Assembly: GCA_020635875.1 (NCBI GenBank) | Contig: JACJYY010000007.1 | Location: 62,001-126,000, forward strand | Reading direction: 5' to 3' | DNA from: Flavobacteriales bacterium | Lineage (GTDB): Bacteria > Bacteroidota > Bacteroidia > Flavobacteriales > Flavobacteriaceae | Length of the DNA: 64,000 nucleotides | Shown here: positions 15,143 to 24,366 of the stretch, piece after piece | Position numbering within the stretch: the first letter of the stretch is position 1 | Layout: each line of letters starts with the position of its first letter | Translations under genes and position numbers: made by a program | The notes under the pieces: model-generated | Databases searched by the model: none | What the model saw: the letters and a program-made list of their open reading frames with translations, nothing else | Told to the model about the DNA's origin: nothing

Positions 15143-15214
15143 CAACAACTTAATGCGCCTCCAACCAGTTCTGCCCCTCGTCCATATCCACCACTAAAGG
15201 AACAGCTAACTCAA
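15119..15214. repeat. Right copy of the 96-bp direct repeat (ATP-grasp tail / polA 3' end)
   Basis: Matches 12452-12547 with about eight mismatches. This copy contains the true 3' end of polA. The first 12 bases shared by both copies (CAATCGCCTTCT) are the last recognisable ATP-grasp codons. Confidence 0.85.
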
Positions 15215-17993
15215 CTGCCTTTTCCATCTGCTCTTTGACCATTTTTTTGAGCTCATTCAATTCCTCCTTATGCGCATCAAAAACCAATTCATCATGCACT
15301 TGCAACAACAACTTGCTTTTCCAATTTCCTGACTGTAATGCATCATAAATCCGGATCATGGCAATCTTGATAACGTCAGCTGCACTTCCTTGTATTGGCG
15401 CATTAACTGCATTACGTTCTGCAGCTCCACGAACTATCGCATTAGGCGAATTAATATCCTTTAAGTAACGTCTCCTCCCTAAGATTGTTTCTACATATCC
15501 ATGTTCTCTGGCAAACTCAATTTGTTCTCCTATATACTCTTTCAGTCTAGGGTAGGTTTTGTAATAGGCATCTATCAATTCTTTAGACTCCGATCGTGTC
15601 AAATTCGTCTGATTGCTCAAACCAAACGCAGAAACTCCGTATATGATTCCAAAATTTACTGTCTTGGCATGACTTCGTTGCTCTCGAGTTACTTCATCCA
15701 ACGCTACACCAAACACTTTGGCTGCCGTTGACGCATGAATATCTTCTCCTTTAGTAAAGGAAGCTATCATTTCAGGATCTTGACTCAAAGCCGCAATAAT
15801 TCGCAATTCAATTTGAGAATAATCCGCTGCTAACAACACATAATTTTCATCTCTTGGCACAAATGCTTTCCTGACTTGTCTTCCTCTCTCTGTACGTATA
15901 GGAATATTCTGTAAATTAGGATTGTTAGAGCTCAAACGACCCGTTGCAGCAACCGCTTGCATATAATCTGTATGTACTCGACCTGTATTTCTATCCACTT
16001 GATCGGGCAATGCATCAACATAAGTATTTTGCAACTTAACTAATGAACGCCAATCCAATATAGATTCCACAATTTTATGCTCTTTAGCCAGAACTGACAA
16101 TATTTCTTCGCCTGTTGCATATTGCCCTGTTTTGGTCTTCTTGGGTTTTGACCCTCCAATTTTCAATTTTTCAAACAATATATCTCCAAGTTGTTTGGGC
16201 GAAGCTAGATTAAAACTTTCTCCAGCCATTTCATATATATCAACCTCTAACTTTCTTATGTCTATGGCCAATTCTTTTGATAACACTTTCAAATATTCGA
16301 CATCTAAACGGATACCTTCTATCTCCATCCCCGCCAAAACTTGAATCAACGGCAACTCTATCTCATCCAAAACCTTCCTCACTTGAGTTTCGTCCACCAT
16401 CTTTTCAAAAACTTCTTTCAATCGCCAAGTGACATCTGCATCTTCAACGGCGTACTCTTTTACCTCTTCTAAAGACACATCACGCATTGATTTTTGGCTT
16501 TTCCCTTTCTTGCCAATTAAATCAACAATGGATTTTGGAGAATATTTCAAATATGTTTCAGCCAAAACATCCATATTATGTCTCATATCTGGATTAATCA
16601 AATAATGAGCAATCATGGTATCAAACAATTGCCCCTTAACGGATACGTTATAATTAGCCAAAATTTTTATGTCATACTTTAGGTTTTGTCCTACTTTTTG
16701 AATCTCTTCTGATTCAAAGAAAGGTTTTAAAATGGCAATCAATTTATTAGCCATTTCTCTTTGTTCAGGAAAAGACACATAATACCCTTTCCCCGATTCA
16801 TAGCTAAAGGCAATCCCGACCAATTCCGCTATTGCTGTATCTAACCCTGTGGTCTCTGTGTCAAAACACACACTTTTTTGAAGTAATAGTTTTTTTACCA
16901 AAAGACTCACTGCCAATTCTCCTTCTACTAATTGATAATGATGATCAACATCTTCAATATTCTTATAGAACTTGGTTGACTCTACAACTGTTGTTCCTTC
17001 TGCATTTTCATCGCCAAAAAGAGAAAACTGTTCTTCTATTTTTGATGTTTTTTTAACTGGAATATTTACGGCTGACGATGTTTCTTCGATTATTGCATTT
17101 TGGCTCTGACCAAAAATCTGTTGAAACTGCACCAACATTCGTCTAAACTCTAACTCATTAAAAAGTTCCCCTACTTTTTCTGAATCTGGCGTTGATAATT
17201 CATAATCCTTTTCATCAAACTGAACAGGACAATCCAACAATATGGTGGCTAACTTTTTAGACAATAAGCCTTTCTCTTTGTTCGCCTCTACATTTTCTTT
17301 CATTTTTCCCTTTAGCTCATGTGTATGAGCAAAGAGATTTTCCATACTCCCATATTGTTTCAAAAATTTGATTGCGGTTTTTTCTCCAACTCCCGGCAAA
17401 CCCGGTATATTGTCGACCGCATCTCCCATCATACCTAAAAAGTCGATAACCTGTAACGGATGATCTACTTCAAATTTTTCTTTTACCTCCTCTACTCCTA
17501 AAATTTCGATACCATTACCCATTCTCGCTGGTCGGTACATAAAAATGTTTTCTGACACCAATTGAGCAAAATCCTTATCAGGTGTCACCATAAATACTTT
17601 ATAGCCTTCCTTTTCGGCTTGTTTAGAAAGTGTTCCGATTAAATCGTCAGCTTCAAATCCAGGCTTTTCTACCACGGGTATATGCATGGCTTCCAAAATC
17701 CGTTGTATGTATGGCACAGCTATCTTAATAGCCTCAGGCGTTTCCTGACGATTGGCTTTATATTCAGAGAACATTTCATTACGTATATCACTTCCTCCTT
17801 TGTCAAAACATACAGCCAGATGATCTGGTTTTTCACGACGGATAACATCCAATAGAGAATTCATAAACCCCATAATGGCAGAGGTGTCTAATCCTTTAGA
17901 ATTAATTCTTGGATTTTTGATAAAGGCATAATAACCTCTAAAAATTAACGCGTATGCATCTAAAAGAAATAGACGCTTTTGTGAATCAGCCAT
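15150..17993 (-). CDS. polA: DNA polymerase I
   Basis: 947 aa, normal full length. It has a 5'-nuclease domain at about 1-300 (LFLLDAYALIFRGYYAF, GFEADDLIG), a 3'-5' exonuclease domain with the catalytic FDTETTGLDT intact, and a polymerase domain with motif A LAADYSQIELR, motif B KTVNFGIIYG and motif C VHDELVFD. It fills repair gaps and removes RNA primers. The exonuclease residues are kept, unlike in many Gram-positive and some other PolI proteins, so it should proofread. It follows the 18003-18473 gene by 9 bp and is probably transcribed with it. Its 3' end is the duplicated sequence that bounds the accessory insert. Confidence 0.98.
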   Translation of the reverse strand: MADSQKRLFLLDAYALIFRGYYAFIKNPRINSKGLDTSAIMGFMNSLLDVIRREKPDHLAVCFDKGGSDIRNEMFSEYKANRQETPEAIKIAVPYIQRILEAMHIPVVEKPGFEADDLIGTLSKQAEKEGYKVFMVTPDKDFAQLVSENIFMYRPARMGNGIEILGVEEVKEKFEVDHPLQVIDFLGMMGDAVDNIPGLPGVGEKTAIKFLKQYGSMENLFAHTHELKGKMKENVEANKEKGLLSKKLATILLDCPVQFDEKDYELSTPDSEKVGELFNELEFRRMLVQFQQIFGQSQNAIIEETSSAVNIPVKKTSKIEEQFSLFGDENAEGTTVVESTKFYKNIEDVDHHYQLVEGELAVSLLVKKLLLQKSVCFDTETTGLDTAIAELVGIAFSYESGKGYYVSFPEQREMANKLIAILKPFFESEEIQKVGQNLKYDIKILANYNVSVKGQLFDTMIAHYLINPDMRHNMDVLAETYLKYSPKSIVDLIGKKGKSQKSMRDVSLEEVKEYAVEDADVTWRLKEVFEKMVDETQVRKVLDEIELPLIQVLAGMEIEGIRLDVEYLKVLSKELAIDIRKLEVDIYEMAGESFNLASPKQLGDILFEKLKIGGSKPKKTKTGQYATGEEILSVLAKEHKIVESILDWRSLVKLQNTYVDALPDQVDRNTGRVHTDYMQAVAATGRLSSNNPNLQNIPIRTERGRQVRKAFVPRDENYVLLAADYSQIELRIIAALSQDPEMIASFTKGEDIHASTAAKVFGVALDEVTREQRSHAKTVNFGIIYGVSAFGLSNQTNLTRSESKELIDAYYKTYPRLKEYIGEQIEFAREHGYVETILGRRRYLKDINSPNAIVRGAAERNAVNAPIQGSAADVIKIAMIRIYDALQSGNWKSKLLLQVHDELVFDAHKEELNELKKMVKEQMEKAVELAVPLVVDMDEGQNWLEAH

Positions 17994-18002
17994 GGTGCTT
18001 TT

Positions 18003-18473
18003 TTAAAATGAAACAGACAAACCTATTCCATTACTATTTACAATTATTTGTGAAGAGTCAATATAACTTTGATACTTTTTTCTTCGTTGATAATTATTCA
18101 TTTCATCAACGGTTTCCTTGATCGTTTTTCTTGACAGCATGCGAAAGGCCACCCCTATTCCTCCCAATAAGACTCCGCCAATGACAGGCGCAGGTTTAAA
18201 AAATGTAGGTCCAAAGTATGCACTAGCCGTATACCCCAATGCAAACCCAAATCCACCACCCATAAGTACATTTCCTACATTCGCCTCTGTACGTGCTTGA
18301 CGATAACTTTGAATAATTTCAAATTCATTAACAAAAGTGGTTTTAATCTCTCTTGAGGACACCACTTCATTCTTAGAATTTCTAATCTTCCCCCATCCAC
18401 TATAATAATAAGATTCTTGACCATAAGTCAGTGAGGCTAACACCAATAAAAGTGTGATTAAACCGTTTCTCAT
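18003..18473 (-). CDS. Exported protein of unknown function with two glycine-rich hydrophobic segments
   Basis: 156 aa. Residues 1-19 form a signal peptide (MRNGLITLLLVLASLTYGQ). Glycine-rich hydrophobic stretches lie at about 69-88 and 97-110. The C-terminus ends NGIGLSVSF, the pattern of a final outer-membrane-type strand. The family is not recognised. It has a well-formed promoter at 18497-18526 and lies 9 bp before polA, so polA may depend on this promoter. Location is probably the envelope. Confidence 0.55.
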   Translation of the reverse strand: MRNGLITLLLVLASLTYGQESYYYSGWGKIRNSKNEVVSSREIKTTFVNEFEIIQSYRQARTEANVGNVLMGGGFGFALGYTASAYFGPTFFKPAPVIGGVLLGGIGVAFRMLSRKTIKETVDEMNNYQRRKKYQSYIDSSQIIVNSNGIGLSVSF

Positions 18474-18496
18474 TTTGTTTTTTATAGGTTACCTTG

Positions 18497-18526
18497 CAAA
18501 TCTACAATTTCAAAACTAATAAACAA
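18497..18526 (-). promoter_or_regulatory. Promoter for the 18473 gene and probably polA
   Basis: On the minus strand TTG, 19 bases, TAGATTTG, a full consensus match, about 20 bases upstream of the ATG at 18473. Confidence 0.6.
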
Positions 18527-18534
18527 TCTACAAT

Positions 18535-19761
18535 ATGTATCGATTGATTGCATTGGCGCTTGTCATTATTTTACTTGAAGTATACACCTTCCAAGCCTTT
18601 AAAACCATTCTTAAAGACAAATGGATATTATATTCATACCAAGTCATTAGCATTGGTTTAATCTTATACATTGCCTACAATATTTTACAATTTGACCGTA
18701 GTCAAGGACAAACGCAACAAAGTCTCTCTACGATAGGCTTGATTCTCATTTTAGTGATTCCAAAATTGGTAATCACCCTATTTTTATTTGGAGAAGACAT
18801 CTATAGATCTCTTGTTGCGGGTATTCGTTTTTTCACCTCCAGTCCAAAACCTGATGAGTTCTTACCTGATCGTCGACGCTTTATTAGCCTAATTGCTCTG
18901 GGGTTAGCAGCGATTCCTTTCTCCTCATTGATTTACGGGATATTTAGAGGTAAATATAACTTCAAAGTTATCAAAAATGAAATCCCTTACGATGACCTCC
19001 CAGAAGCTTTTGATGGATTGACCATTACTCATATTTCTGATATTCATAGCGGCAGCTTTGATAATCCTGAAAAAATAAAATATGCTATTGACTTAATCAA
19101 CGAACAAAATTCAGATCTAATCCTCTTTACGGGGGATATTGTCAACACCCACGCCCGAGAAATGTATCCTTGGATTGATACTTTCAAACAAATCAAAACG
19201 CCTCAATTTGGCAAATACTCCATTTTGGGCAACCATGATTATGGTGAATATGTAACATGGAATTCTGCTAAGGAAAAAATGGAGAATTTTGAGAATATCA
19301 AAAATCTCCACAAAAAAATTGATTTTAAACTGCTTCTAAATGAGTCTGTAGAAATTAAAAAAGGCCAAGATTCAATTCAACTAGTCGGAGTAGAAAATTG
19401 GGGACATAATTTTAAAAAAGCAGGTGATTTAAATAAAGCCGCCGAAAAGGTAAAGGCAGAAGATTTTAAAATCTTGATGAGTCATGACCCTTCGCACTGG
19501 GAACATGAAGTAAAAACGCATCCTAAAAACTTCCAATTAACCTTAAGCGGTCATACGCACGGCATGCAATTTGGGATTGAAATCCCTAATTTCTTTAAGT
19601 GGAGTCCCGTTCAATACGTTTACAAACAGTGGGCAGGATTATATCAAGAATTTAACCGATACATCTATGTTAACAGGGGGTTTGGATTTCATGCTTACCC
19701 TGGTAGGGTTGGAATATGGCCTGAAATAACAGTGATAAAACTGACAAAAAATAGGATATAA
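18535..19761 (+). CDS. Membrane-anchored calcineurin-like metallophosphoesterase (YkuE/YaeI-like)
   Basis: 408 aa. Four hydrophobic segments in the first 135 residues (about 2-20, 31-50, 64-84, 116-135) anchor it. The metallophosphoesterase domain follows with its metal-binding blocks in order: DIHSG at 169-173, GDIVN near 200-204, GNHDYG at 232-237, a SHDPSHW block near 323, and SGHTHG near 344. It most likely hydrolyses a phosphomonoester or phosphodiester outside or at the inner membrane. In related proteins lipid and peptidoglycan intermediates have been proposed as substrates. The start at 18535 gives a direct membrane helix. It diverges from the 18473 gene. Confidence 0.85.
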   Translation: MYRLIALALVIILLEVYTFQAFKTILKDKWILYSYQVISIGLILYIAYNILQFDRSQGQTQQSLSTIGLILILVIPKLVITLFLFGEDIYRSLVAGIRFFTSSPKPDEFLPDRRRFISLIALGLAAIPFSSLIYGIFRGKYNFKVIKNEIPYDDLPEAFDGLTITHISDIHSGSFDNPEKIKYAIDLINEQNSDLILFTGDIVNTHAREMYPWIDTFKQIKTPQFGKYSILGNHDYGEYVTWNSAKEKMENFENIKNLHKKIDFKLLLNESVEIKKGQDSIQLVGVENWGHNFKKAGDLNKAAEKVKAEDFKILMSHDPSHWEHEVKTHPKNFQLTLSGHTHGMQFGIEIPNFFKWSPVQYVYKQWAGLYQEFNRYIYVNRGFGFHAYPGRVGIWPEITVIKLTKNRI

Positions 19762-19773
19762 AATTTATTATGT

Positions 19774-19781
19774 TATATTTG
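19774..19781 (+). promoter_or_regulatory. Candidate -7 element (TATATTTG) of the thioredoxin-like gene
   Basis: TATATTTG lies 55 bases before the ATG at 19837. No TTG is found at the right distance upstream. Confidence 0.4.
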
Positions 19782-19836
19782 TTATGGTTACATAATAAAG
19801 AAACTATATCTTTTATTTATTAAACGAGAACTGATT

Positions 19837-20139
19837 ATGTCAAAATTTGGAGAGCTTATTAAAACAGAAAACCCAGTTTTAATTGACTTTTACACTGACT
19901 GGAACGAACCTTCAGTATCTATGCACCCTGTAGTGCGAGATGTGGCAGCTGCTTTAGGCGACCGTGTCAAAGTAATCAAAATTGATGTAGACAAAAATGC
20001 CGAACTAGCTGGCGCTTTAAAAATCAACACGCTTCCAACGTTAATGATTTATAAAAATAGCCAAATGAAATGGCGTCAAACGGGAGAGTTAGATGCAAAT
20101 ACACTAATCGGTCTTTTGCTAGAATACATCAATAAATAG
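19837..20139 (+). CDS. Thioredoxin-fold protein lacking the CxxC active site
   Basis: 100 aa, thioredoxin length. The fold pattern is clear: PVLIDFYTDW, VKVIKIDVDKNAELA, IKINTLPTLMIYKN with the cis-proline TLPT. At the active site the usual WCGPC is replaced by WNEPS, so both cysteines are missing and there is no cysteine in the protein. It cannot act as a dithiol reductase. Known redox-dead thioredoxin-like proteins act as chaperones or binding subunits. A canonical thioredoxin is encoded at 40350, so the redox role is covered elsewhere. Its 3' end overlaps the convergent deacetylase gene by 11 bp. Confidence 0.85.
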   Translation: MSKFGELIKTENPVLIDFYTDWNEPSVSMHPVVRDVAAALGDRVKVIKIDVDKNAELAGALKINTLPTLMIYKNSQMKWRQTGELDANTLIGLLLEYINK

Positions 20140-20764
20140 TCCCAAACTGAAATCCCTTTTTCTGTAAAAATTTGATATACCTAGGCAAGACATATTGCAA
20201 GGTCTTGAATGATTTTATATTGTCGTGAAAAACAACAATACTTCCGTTTACAGTATTTCCAATAACATTACGCAAACATTTTTTTGCTGAAATTTCAGGA
20301 TCAAAATCAGCGCTTAACACATCCCACATAACTACTTCATAACCGGCATTTCTAACGTTATCAGATTGGGTCGGTGTGATTTTACCATAAGGAGGTCTAA
20401 AAATCCTTTTAATTTGGCTTTGACACAAATTATCAATAACCATCTGAGTTTTTTGAATCGACTCCATATACACTTCGTCAGTCGTCTCCCAACCTTTATT
20501 ATGGTTAAACGTATGATTACCAATGTTATGCTTCGCCAAAATTAATTGATTTGCAATTTCTGGATGCTTTTGTAGATTGTCACCTACACAAAAAAAAGTT
20601 GCCTTTATGCCGTTCTTATTAAGAATATCAACAACCCACTCTGTTACGACTGGAATAGGTCCATCATCAAAGGTTAGATAGACCCTCTTTTCTTCACTAG
20701 ATTTATCCCATGTGTAATTTTTGAAAAGCTTTTTAAGAACCCATGGTGTTTTTACCCAATACAT
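20129..20764 (-). CDS. Polysaccharide deacetylase (NodB family, CE4)
   Basis: 211 aa. CE4 motifs are in order: TFDDG at 31-35 (catalytic Asp and metal ligand), HNIGNHTFNH near 79-88 (metal His pair), RPPYG, WDVLSADFD and a final VFHDN. It removes acetyl groups from N-acetylated glycans such as peptidoglycan or surface polysaccharide. There is no clear signal peptide, although KTPWVLKKLFKNY could be a weak anchor. It starts 12 bp after the DUF2723 gene stop, so the two are likely one operon linked to envelope glycans. Confidence 0.88.
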   Translation of the reverse strand: MYWVKTPWVLKKLFKNYTWDKSSEEKRVYLTFDDGPIPVVTEWVVDILNKNGIKATFFCVGDNLQKHPEIANQLILAKHNIGNHTFNHNKGWETTDEVYMESIQKTQMVIDNLCQSQIKRIFRPPYGKITPTQSDNVRNAGYEVVMWDVLSADFDPEISAKKCLRNVIGNTVNGSIVVFHDNIKSFKTLQYVLPRYIKFLQKKGFQFGTIY

Positions 20765-20776
20765 CCGCGCAGCTTT

Positions 20777-23700
20777 CTATTCATTATCCCTTCTGAACAC
20801 CTCGAACATCTTATTGTAGTTGTTAAAAGCCAACTTGTTTTCTTCATAAAACTCTTGGTCACCTCCCTCTTTAGCGGTAAGTAGTAAGTTTCTGTATCGC
20901 TCAATACTTGTAATAATCTCGATATAATACAAATCATGAATACTCTCATCAAGACTGTGATAATACTTCAAATTTTCTTGATACTTAACAATTAACTCTC
21001 TTAAAATAACCCTGGCTTTTTCTTTTTTGCCCAAAGTATAATATCCCTCTGCAAACGGTTCTACTAAGGTGTAATATTCATAAAAAGCTATCGGCATTTT
21101 TTCCATAGCCAAATCAGCAATCTCTTCTGCCTTTTTGTTTTTTCCTTCAAGGATTAACTGATCCATTAAACGATACAAATTAGTCCTAAAAGTAATGCTG
21201 TTTTTTCGCGTTTCAGGATCATGATAGATGTCTGGACTGTTACTATTTCCCCAATCCCAACCTTTCACAGTAGTGTACATTTTGTCTGAATCAATACATC
21301 CCATCTCCATTGGATTGTTTTTATCTTTCATTGGCGTTCTAATCGGGACTAGTTTGTACGTCAATCCTTCCAACTGCAAGTAATCTTTCATCCACAAGTA
21401 GTCCTCATCACCAAATGCTCCTCCCGTGAAATAAATAGGTCGCTCCCAATTGTTGTTAGCCACAACATCAAACATCATGATTCGGTTTTTATATAAAGCA
21501 TTCGCCTTGATATCTACATCTATATAGGAAACTATGGAATCCGCTACTTTTTCTGATACCAACTTGTTTCTAAGAACTTTTTCCTTATCTACAGGTATTC
21601 TAATTTTATTCGTTGGATAATAATGAAGTTCTTGTCCGTTTTGAAGTTTCACAATAGTATTAGGATCATCACTTGATATAAATCGAATAAAATCCTGAAT
21701 ACTCCAACGGTTTTCAGTTTTAGGATCAAACAACACCGCATCTCTTGTACCTTGCACATATTGTGAATGTTCAAAGGATATTGGTAATGGTTTTGATTCG
21801 TACGCTTGTAATTTCATCTGGTCAATATACCAATCCGTCATAAACAAACTGGTGTTGACTATTCGAATATCTGTTCTGTAATTTTCAATTTCTTGAAGAT
21901 ACCACAACGGGAATGTATCATTATCTCCAATGGTAAAAAGAATCGCATTTTCATCACATGAATCCATGTAAGCTTTGGCATTAGCCAAAGCAGTATATTT
22001 TCCTGAGCGATCATGATCATCCCAATTCTCTTTGGCCATGACCATAGGAACAGCCAACAAAACAACACCTAAAACAACAGGAACACTTATTTTTGGACTT
22101 AAAAACCGAGTGGCTTTTTCATAAATAGCCATAACACCCATTCCTGCCCAAATGGCAAAAACATAGAAAGACCCAACTAAAGCATAATCTCGTTCTCGAG
22201 GCTCAAAAGGACGTTCGTTCAAATAAATTTTGAGTGCTATCCCCGTAAACAGAAATAATACAAACAACACATAAAAACTCTTCAGCTCTTTACTAGCATG
22301 GTACAGCATACCAATCACTCCTAAAATGAAAGGCAACATATAATACGCATTTCTTCCTTTGTTATTAGCCAAATCTGATGGCAAAAATTCTTGTGAACCT
22401 AATCTTATTTTATCAATAAAATTGATTCCTGTAATCCAATTCCCTTCTGTGATTTTGTACTTACCTTGCAAATCATTTTGTCTTCCCGAAAAGTTCCACA
22501 TCAAATACCTCCAATACATGTAACCAAACTGGTATTCAACCATAAATTTGATGTTATTCCAAAAAGTCGGTTTCTCTACTATCAAATAATCCCCGTAATT
22601 TTTCAAAAACTTATGGTATCCTTCTACGTCAATTTTTCCAGAGAAATAGGAGGTCTTAAATTGATTTACCACATCTACCAAATCTTGCTCTCCTGCATAT
22701 TCAGGCTTGATACTAAACTCCAGAACATCTGTGAAAATCATATAATTTTCGGCATGTTCTGAGCTCCATAGTCGAGGTAAAATAGTCTTGTGTTTATCAT
22801 CAAAGTTTTGAACTGCATTTTTATAATTATTTACAATCACATACTTCCCTGTTTGATAATCTCTTTCATAGTTAGGTTTTTCATCTTTATAAGGATTTTG
22901 TGGATCTAATCCAGCATATGAATCTGAAAACTGTGGACCATAGAATAATTTGGTCTCACCGTATTGCTCCCTATTGTAATACGCCAATACCTCTCTGGCG
23001 TCCGATGGTTTATTTTCGTTTATAACAACATTTGCGTTAGCACGAATGGGCAACATCAACCACGACGAAAAACCAATGAATATAAACAACACACACAGCA
23101 ATAGAGTATTGTACAAAATCAATCCCTTCTGTTTAGTATATCTTAACCCAAAATAAAATCCAAGAATAAGTCCAATAGTCACAATGATAGTACCTGAATT
23201 AAAAGGCAATCCAAAGCTATTAACAAAGAACACTTCTGCATTACCAAATAATGACATGGTCAGAGGCAAAAGCATTTTGAAAATGAACAGCAACACAGAC
23301 ACCACAACTACATTCGCAATCACAAAACTTTTAATTGTGATATCCTTATAATGTTTAAAATAATACAGAAATCCTAAAGACGGAATAGACAGTAAAGCCA
23401 TAAAATGCACCCCAAAAGTCAACCCAATCAACAAACAAATCAACAACAACCAGCGATTTCCATTTGGCTCATTCATATCTTGCTCCCAGCGTAAGCCTAC
23501 CCAAAACAGAAGCGAAATAAATAACGACGCCATTGCATAGACCTCTGCCTCAACGGCATTGTACCAAAAACTATCTGAAAAAGTAAAAACAAGAGCTCCG
23601 ATAAAAGCACTTCCTAAACTCATAATAGCATTGGTAGTATTCCATTCGCTTGAAGCCTCAACCACCTTTTTAATCAAAATAGTCAAAGACCAAAACATAA

Positions 23701-23980
23701 ACAAAATAGTAAACGCACTAGAAAAAACTGACATCATGTTAACCATTAATGCCACTTTATTCGCACTCATAGCAAACATCGAAAAGAAGGCTCCAATCAT
23801 CTGAAACAAAGGCGCTCCAGGAGGATGTCCTACTTCCAGTTTTGCAGAAGTTGAGATATACTCACCACAGTCCCAAAAACTTAGTGTAGGCTCCACGGTT
23901 AAGGAATAGACCAATAGCGCTATTGCAAAAACGCCCCACCCCAAAATATTATTCCATTTTTTATAATTGAATGTCAACAT
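20777..23980 (-). CDS. DUF2723 multi-spanning membrane protein, putative protein O-mannosyltransferase-like glycosyltransferase
   Basis: 1067 aa. The N-terminal 600 residues hold at least ten hydrophobic spans with the opening WGVFAIALLVYSLTVEPTLS followed by WDCGEYI and the loop GHPPGAPLFQM, which are hallmarks of DUF2723. The acidic residues of the first loop (D, E) are typical of GT-C fold catalytic sites. The rest is a soluble, probably periplasmic, domain ending in TPR-like helices. Known: the eukaryotic relative TMEM260 is a protein O-mannosyltransferase. Bacterial members have been suspected in Bacteroidota protein O-glycosylation. That role is inference here. It is followed at 12 bp by the deacetylase gene. 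Confidence 0.82.
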   Translation of the reverse strand: MLTFNYKKWNNILGWGVFAIALLVYSLTVEPTLSFWDCGEYISTSAKLEVGHPPGAPLFQMIGAFFSMFAMSANKVALMVNMMSVFSSAFTILFMFWSLTILIKKVVEASSEWNTTNAIMSLGSAFIGALVFTFSDSFWYNAVEAEVYAMASLFISLLFWVGLRWEQDMNEPNGNRWLLLICLLIGLTFGVHFMALLSIPSLGFLYYFKHYKDITIKSFVIANVVVVSVLLFIFKMLLPLTMSLFGNAEVFFVNSFGLPFNSGTIIVTIGLILGFYFGLRYTKQKGLILYNTLLLCVLFIFIGFSSWLMLPIRANANVVINENKPSDAREVLAYYNREQYGETKLFYGPQFSDSYAGLDPQNPYKDEKPNYERDYQTGKYVIVNNYKNAVQNFDDKHKTILPRLWSSEHAENYMIFTDVLEFSIKPEYAGEQDLVDVVNQFKTSYFSGKIDVEGYHKFLKNYGDYLIVEKPTFWNNIKFMVEYQFGYMYWRYLMWNFSGRQNDLQGKYKITEGNWITGINFIDKIRLGSQEFLPSDLANNKGRNAYYMLPFILGVIGMLYHASKELKSFYVLFVLFLFTGIALKIYLNERPFEPRERDYALVGSFYVFAIWAGMGVMAIYEKATRFLSPKISVPVVLGVVLLAVPMVMAKENWDDHDRSGKYTALANAKAYMDSCDENAILFTIGDNDTFPLWYLQEIENYRTDIRIVNTSLFMTDWYIDQMKLQAYESKPLPISFEHSQYVQGTRDAVLFDPKTENRWSIQDFIRFISSDDPNTIVKLQNGQELHYYPTNKIRIPVDKEKVLRNKLVSEKVADSIVSYIDVDIKANALYKNRIMMFDVVANNNWERPIYFTGGAFGDEDYLWMKDYLQLEGLTYKLVPIRTPMKDKNNPMEMGCIDSDKMYTTVKGWDWGNSNSPDIYHDPETRKNSITFRTNLYRLMDQLILEGKNKKAEEIADLAMEKMPIAFYEYYTLVEPFAEGYYTLGKKEKARVILRELIVKYQENLKYYHSLDESIHDLYYIEIITSIERYRNLLLTAKEGGDQEFYEENKLAFNNYNKMFEVFRRDNE

Positions 23981-24072
23981 GTTAATTCCCTTTGTTTTGA
24001 AGAATCCACAAAGAAAATGATTTTTGGCGGAATACAGAGCTATTCACTTTGAAGATTTTTTTCAAAAAAAAC

Positions 24073-24102
24073 TTGTAACAACCAAAATATAATGTAATTT
24101 TG
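24073..24102 (+). promoter_or_regulatory. Promoter of the tRNA-Gln gene
   Basis: TTG (24073-24075), 19 bases, TAATTTTG (24095-24102): full consensus match, ending 17 bases before the tRNA. Confidence 0.7.
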
Positions 24103-24119
24103 CCACCGAATTAAAACCA

Positions 24120-24190
24120 TGGTCCATGGTGTAACGGTAACACAACTGTTTTTGGTGCAGTTTTTCAAGGTTCGAATCCTTGTGGACCAA
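24120..24190 (+). tRNA. tRNA-Gln (anticodon TTG)
   Basis: 71 bases fold as a cloverleaf. The acceptor TGGTCCA (24120-24126) pairs with TGGACCA (24183-24189), with discriminator A at 24190. The D-stem GTGT/ACAC, the anticodon stem ACTGT/GCAGT with loop TTTTGGT (anticodon TTG), and the T-arm CAAGG-TTCGAAT-CCTTG are all present. The CCA end is not encoded. A full promoter precedes it and a strong terminator follows. Confidence 0.95.
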
Positions 24191-24192
24191 CA

Positions 24193-24221
24193 AAAAAGCC
24201 TTCTTATCGGAAGGCTTTTTT
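24193..24221 (+). terminator. Terminator after tRNA-Gln
   Basis: AAAAAGCCTTC, loop TTATC, GAAGGCTTTTT. A long perfect stem followed by T residues, starting 3 bp after the tRNA. Confidence 0.85.
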
Positions 24222-24306
24222 AATTCGGCAGTATTCCGTTGAAAGAAAAAAACATTTCATTGCCAACTTTCAACCAGAAGAACCTTATTATAAGATAAAA
24301 AAACCT

Positions 24307-24314
24307 TACATTTG
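24307..24314 (+). promoter_or_regulatory. -7 element (TACATTTG) of the rimP-nusA-infB operon
   Basis: TACATTTG lies 60 bases upstream of the rimP ATG. No clear -33 TTG is present. The transcript would begin just upstream of the hairpin at 24343. Confidence 0.5.
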
Positions 24315-24342
24315 CAGGGATTTTTATGAAAAGAGAGTTAAT

Positions 24343-24366
24343 GAGGGGACAGTAGTCCCCTCTTTT
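24343..24366 (+). promoter_or_regulatory. Leader hairpin immediately upstream of rimP
   Basis: GAGGGGAC, loop AGTA, GTCCCCTC, then TTTT: a perfect 8-bp GC-rich stem with a T-run, located between the -7 box and the ATG at 24375. It looks like an intrinsic terminator inside the leader, so it may attenuate the nusA operon or act as a structured translation control element. Confidence 0.6.

Noticed and set aside
12452..15214. Phage or ICE attachment sites
   Set aside because: The repeats are diverged and no integrase, relaxase or phage gene lies between them; recombination scar is all that can be supported.
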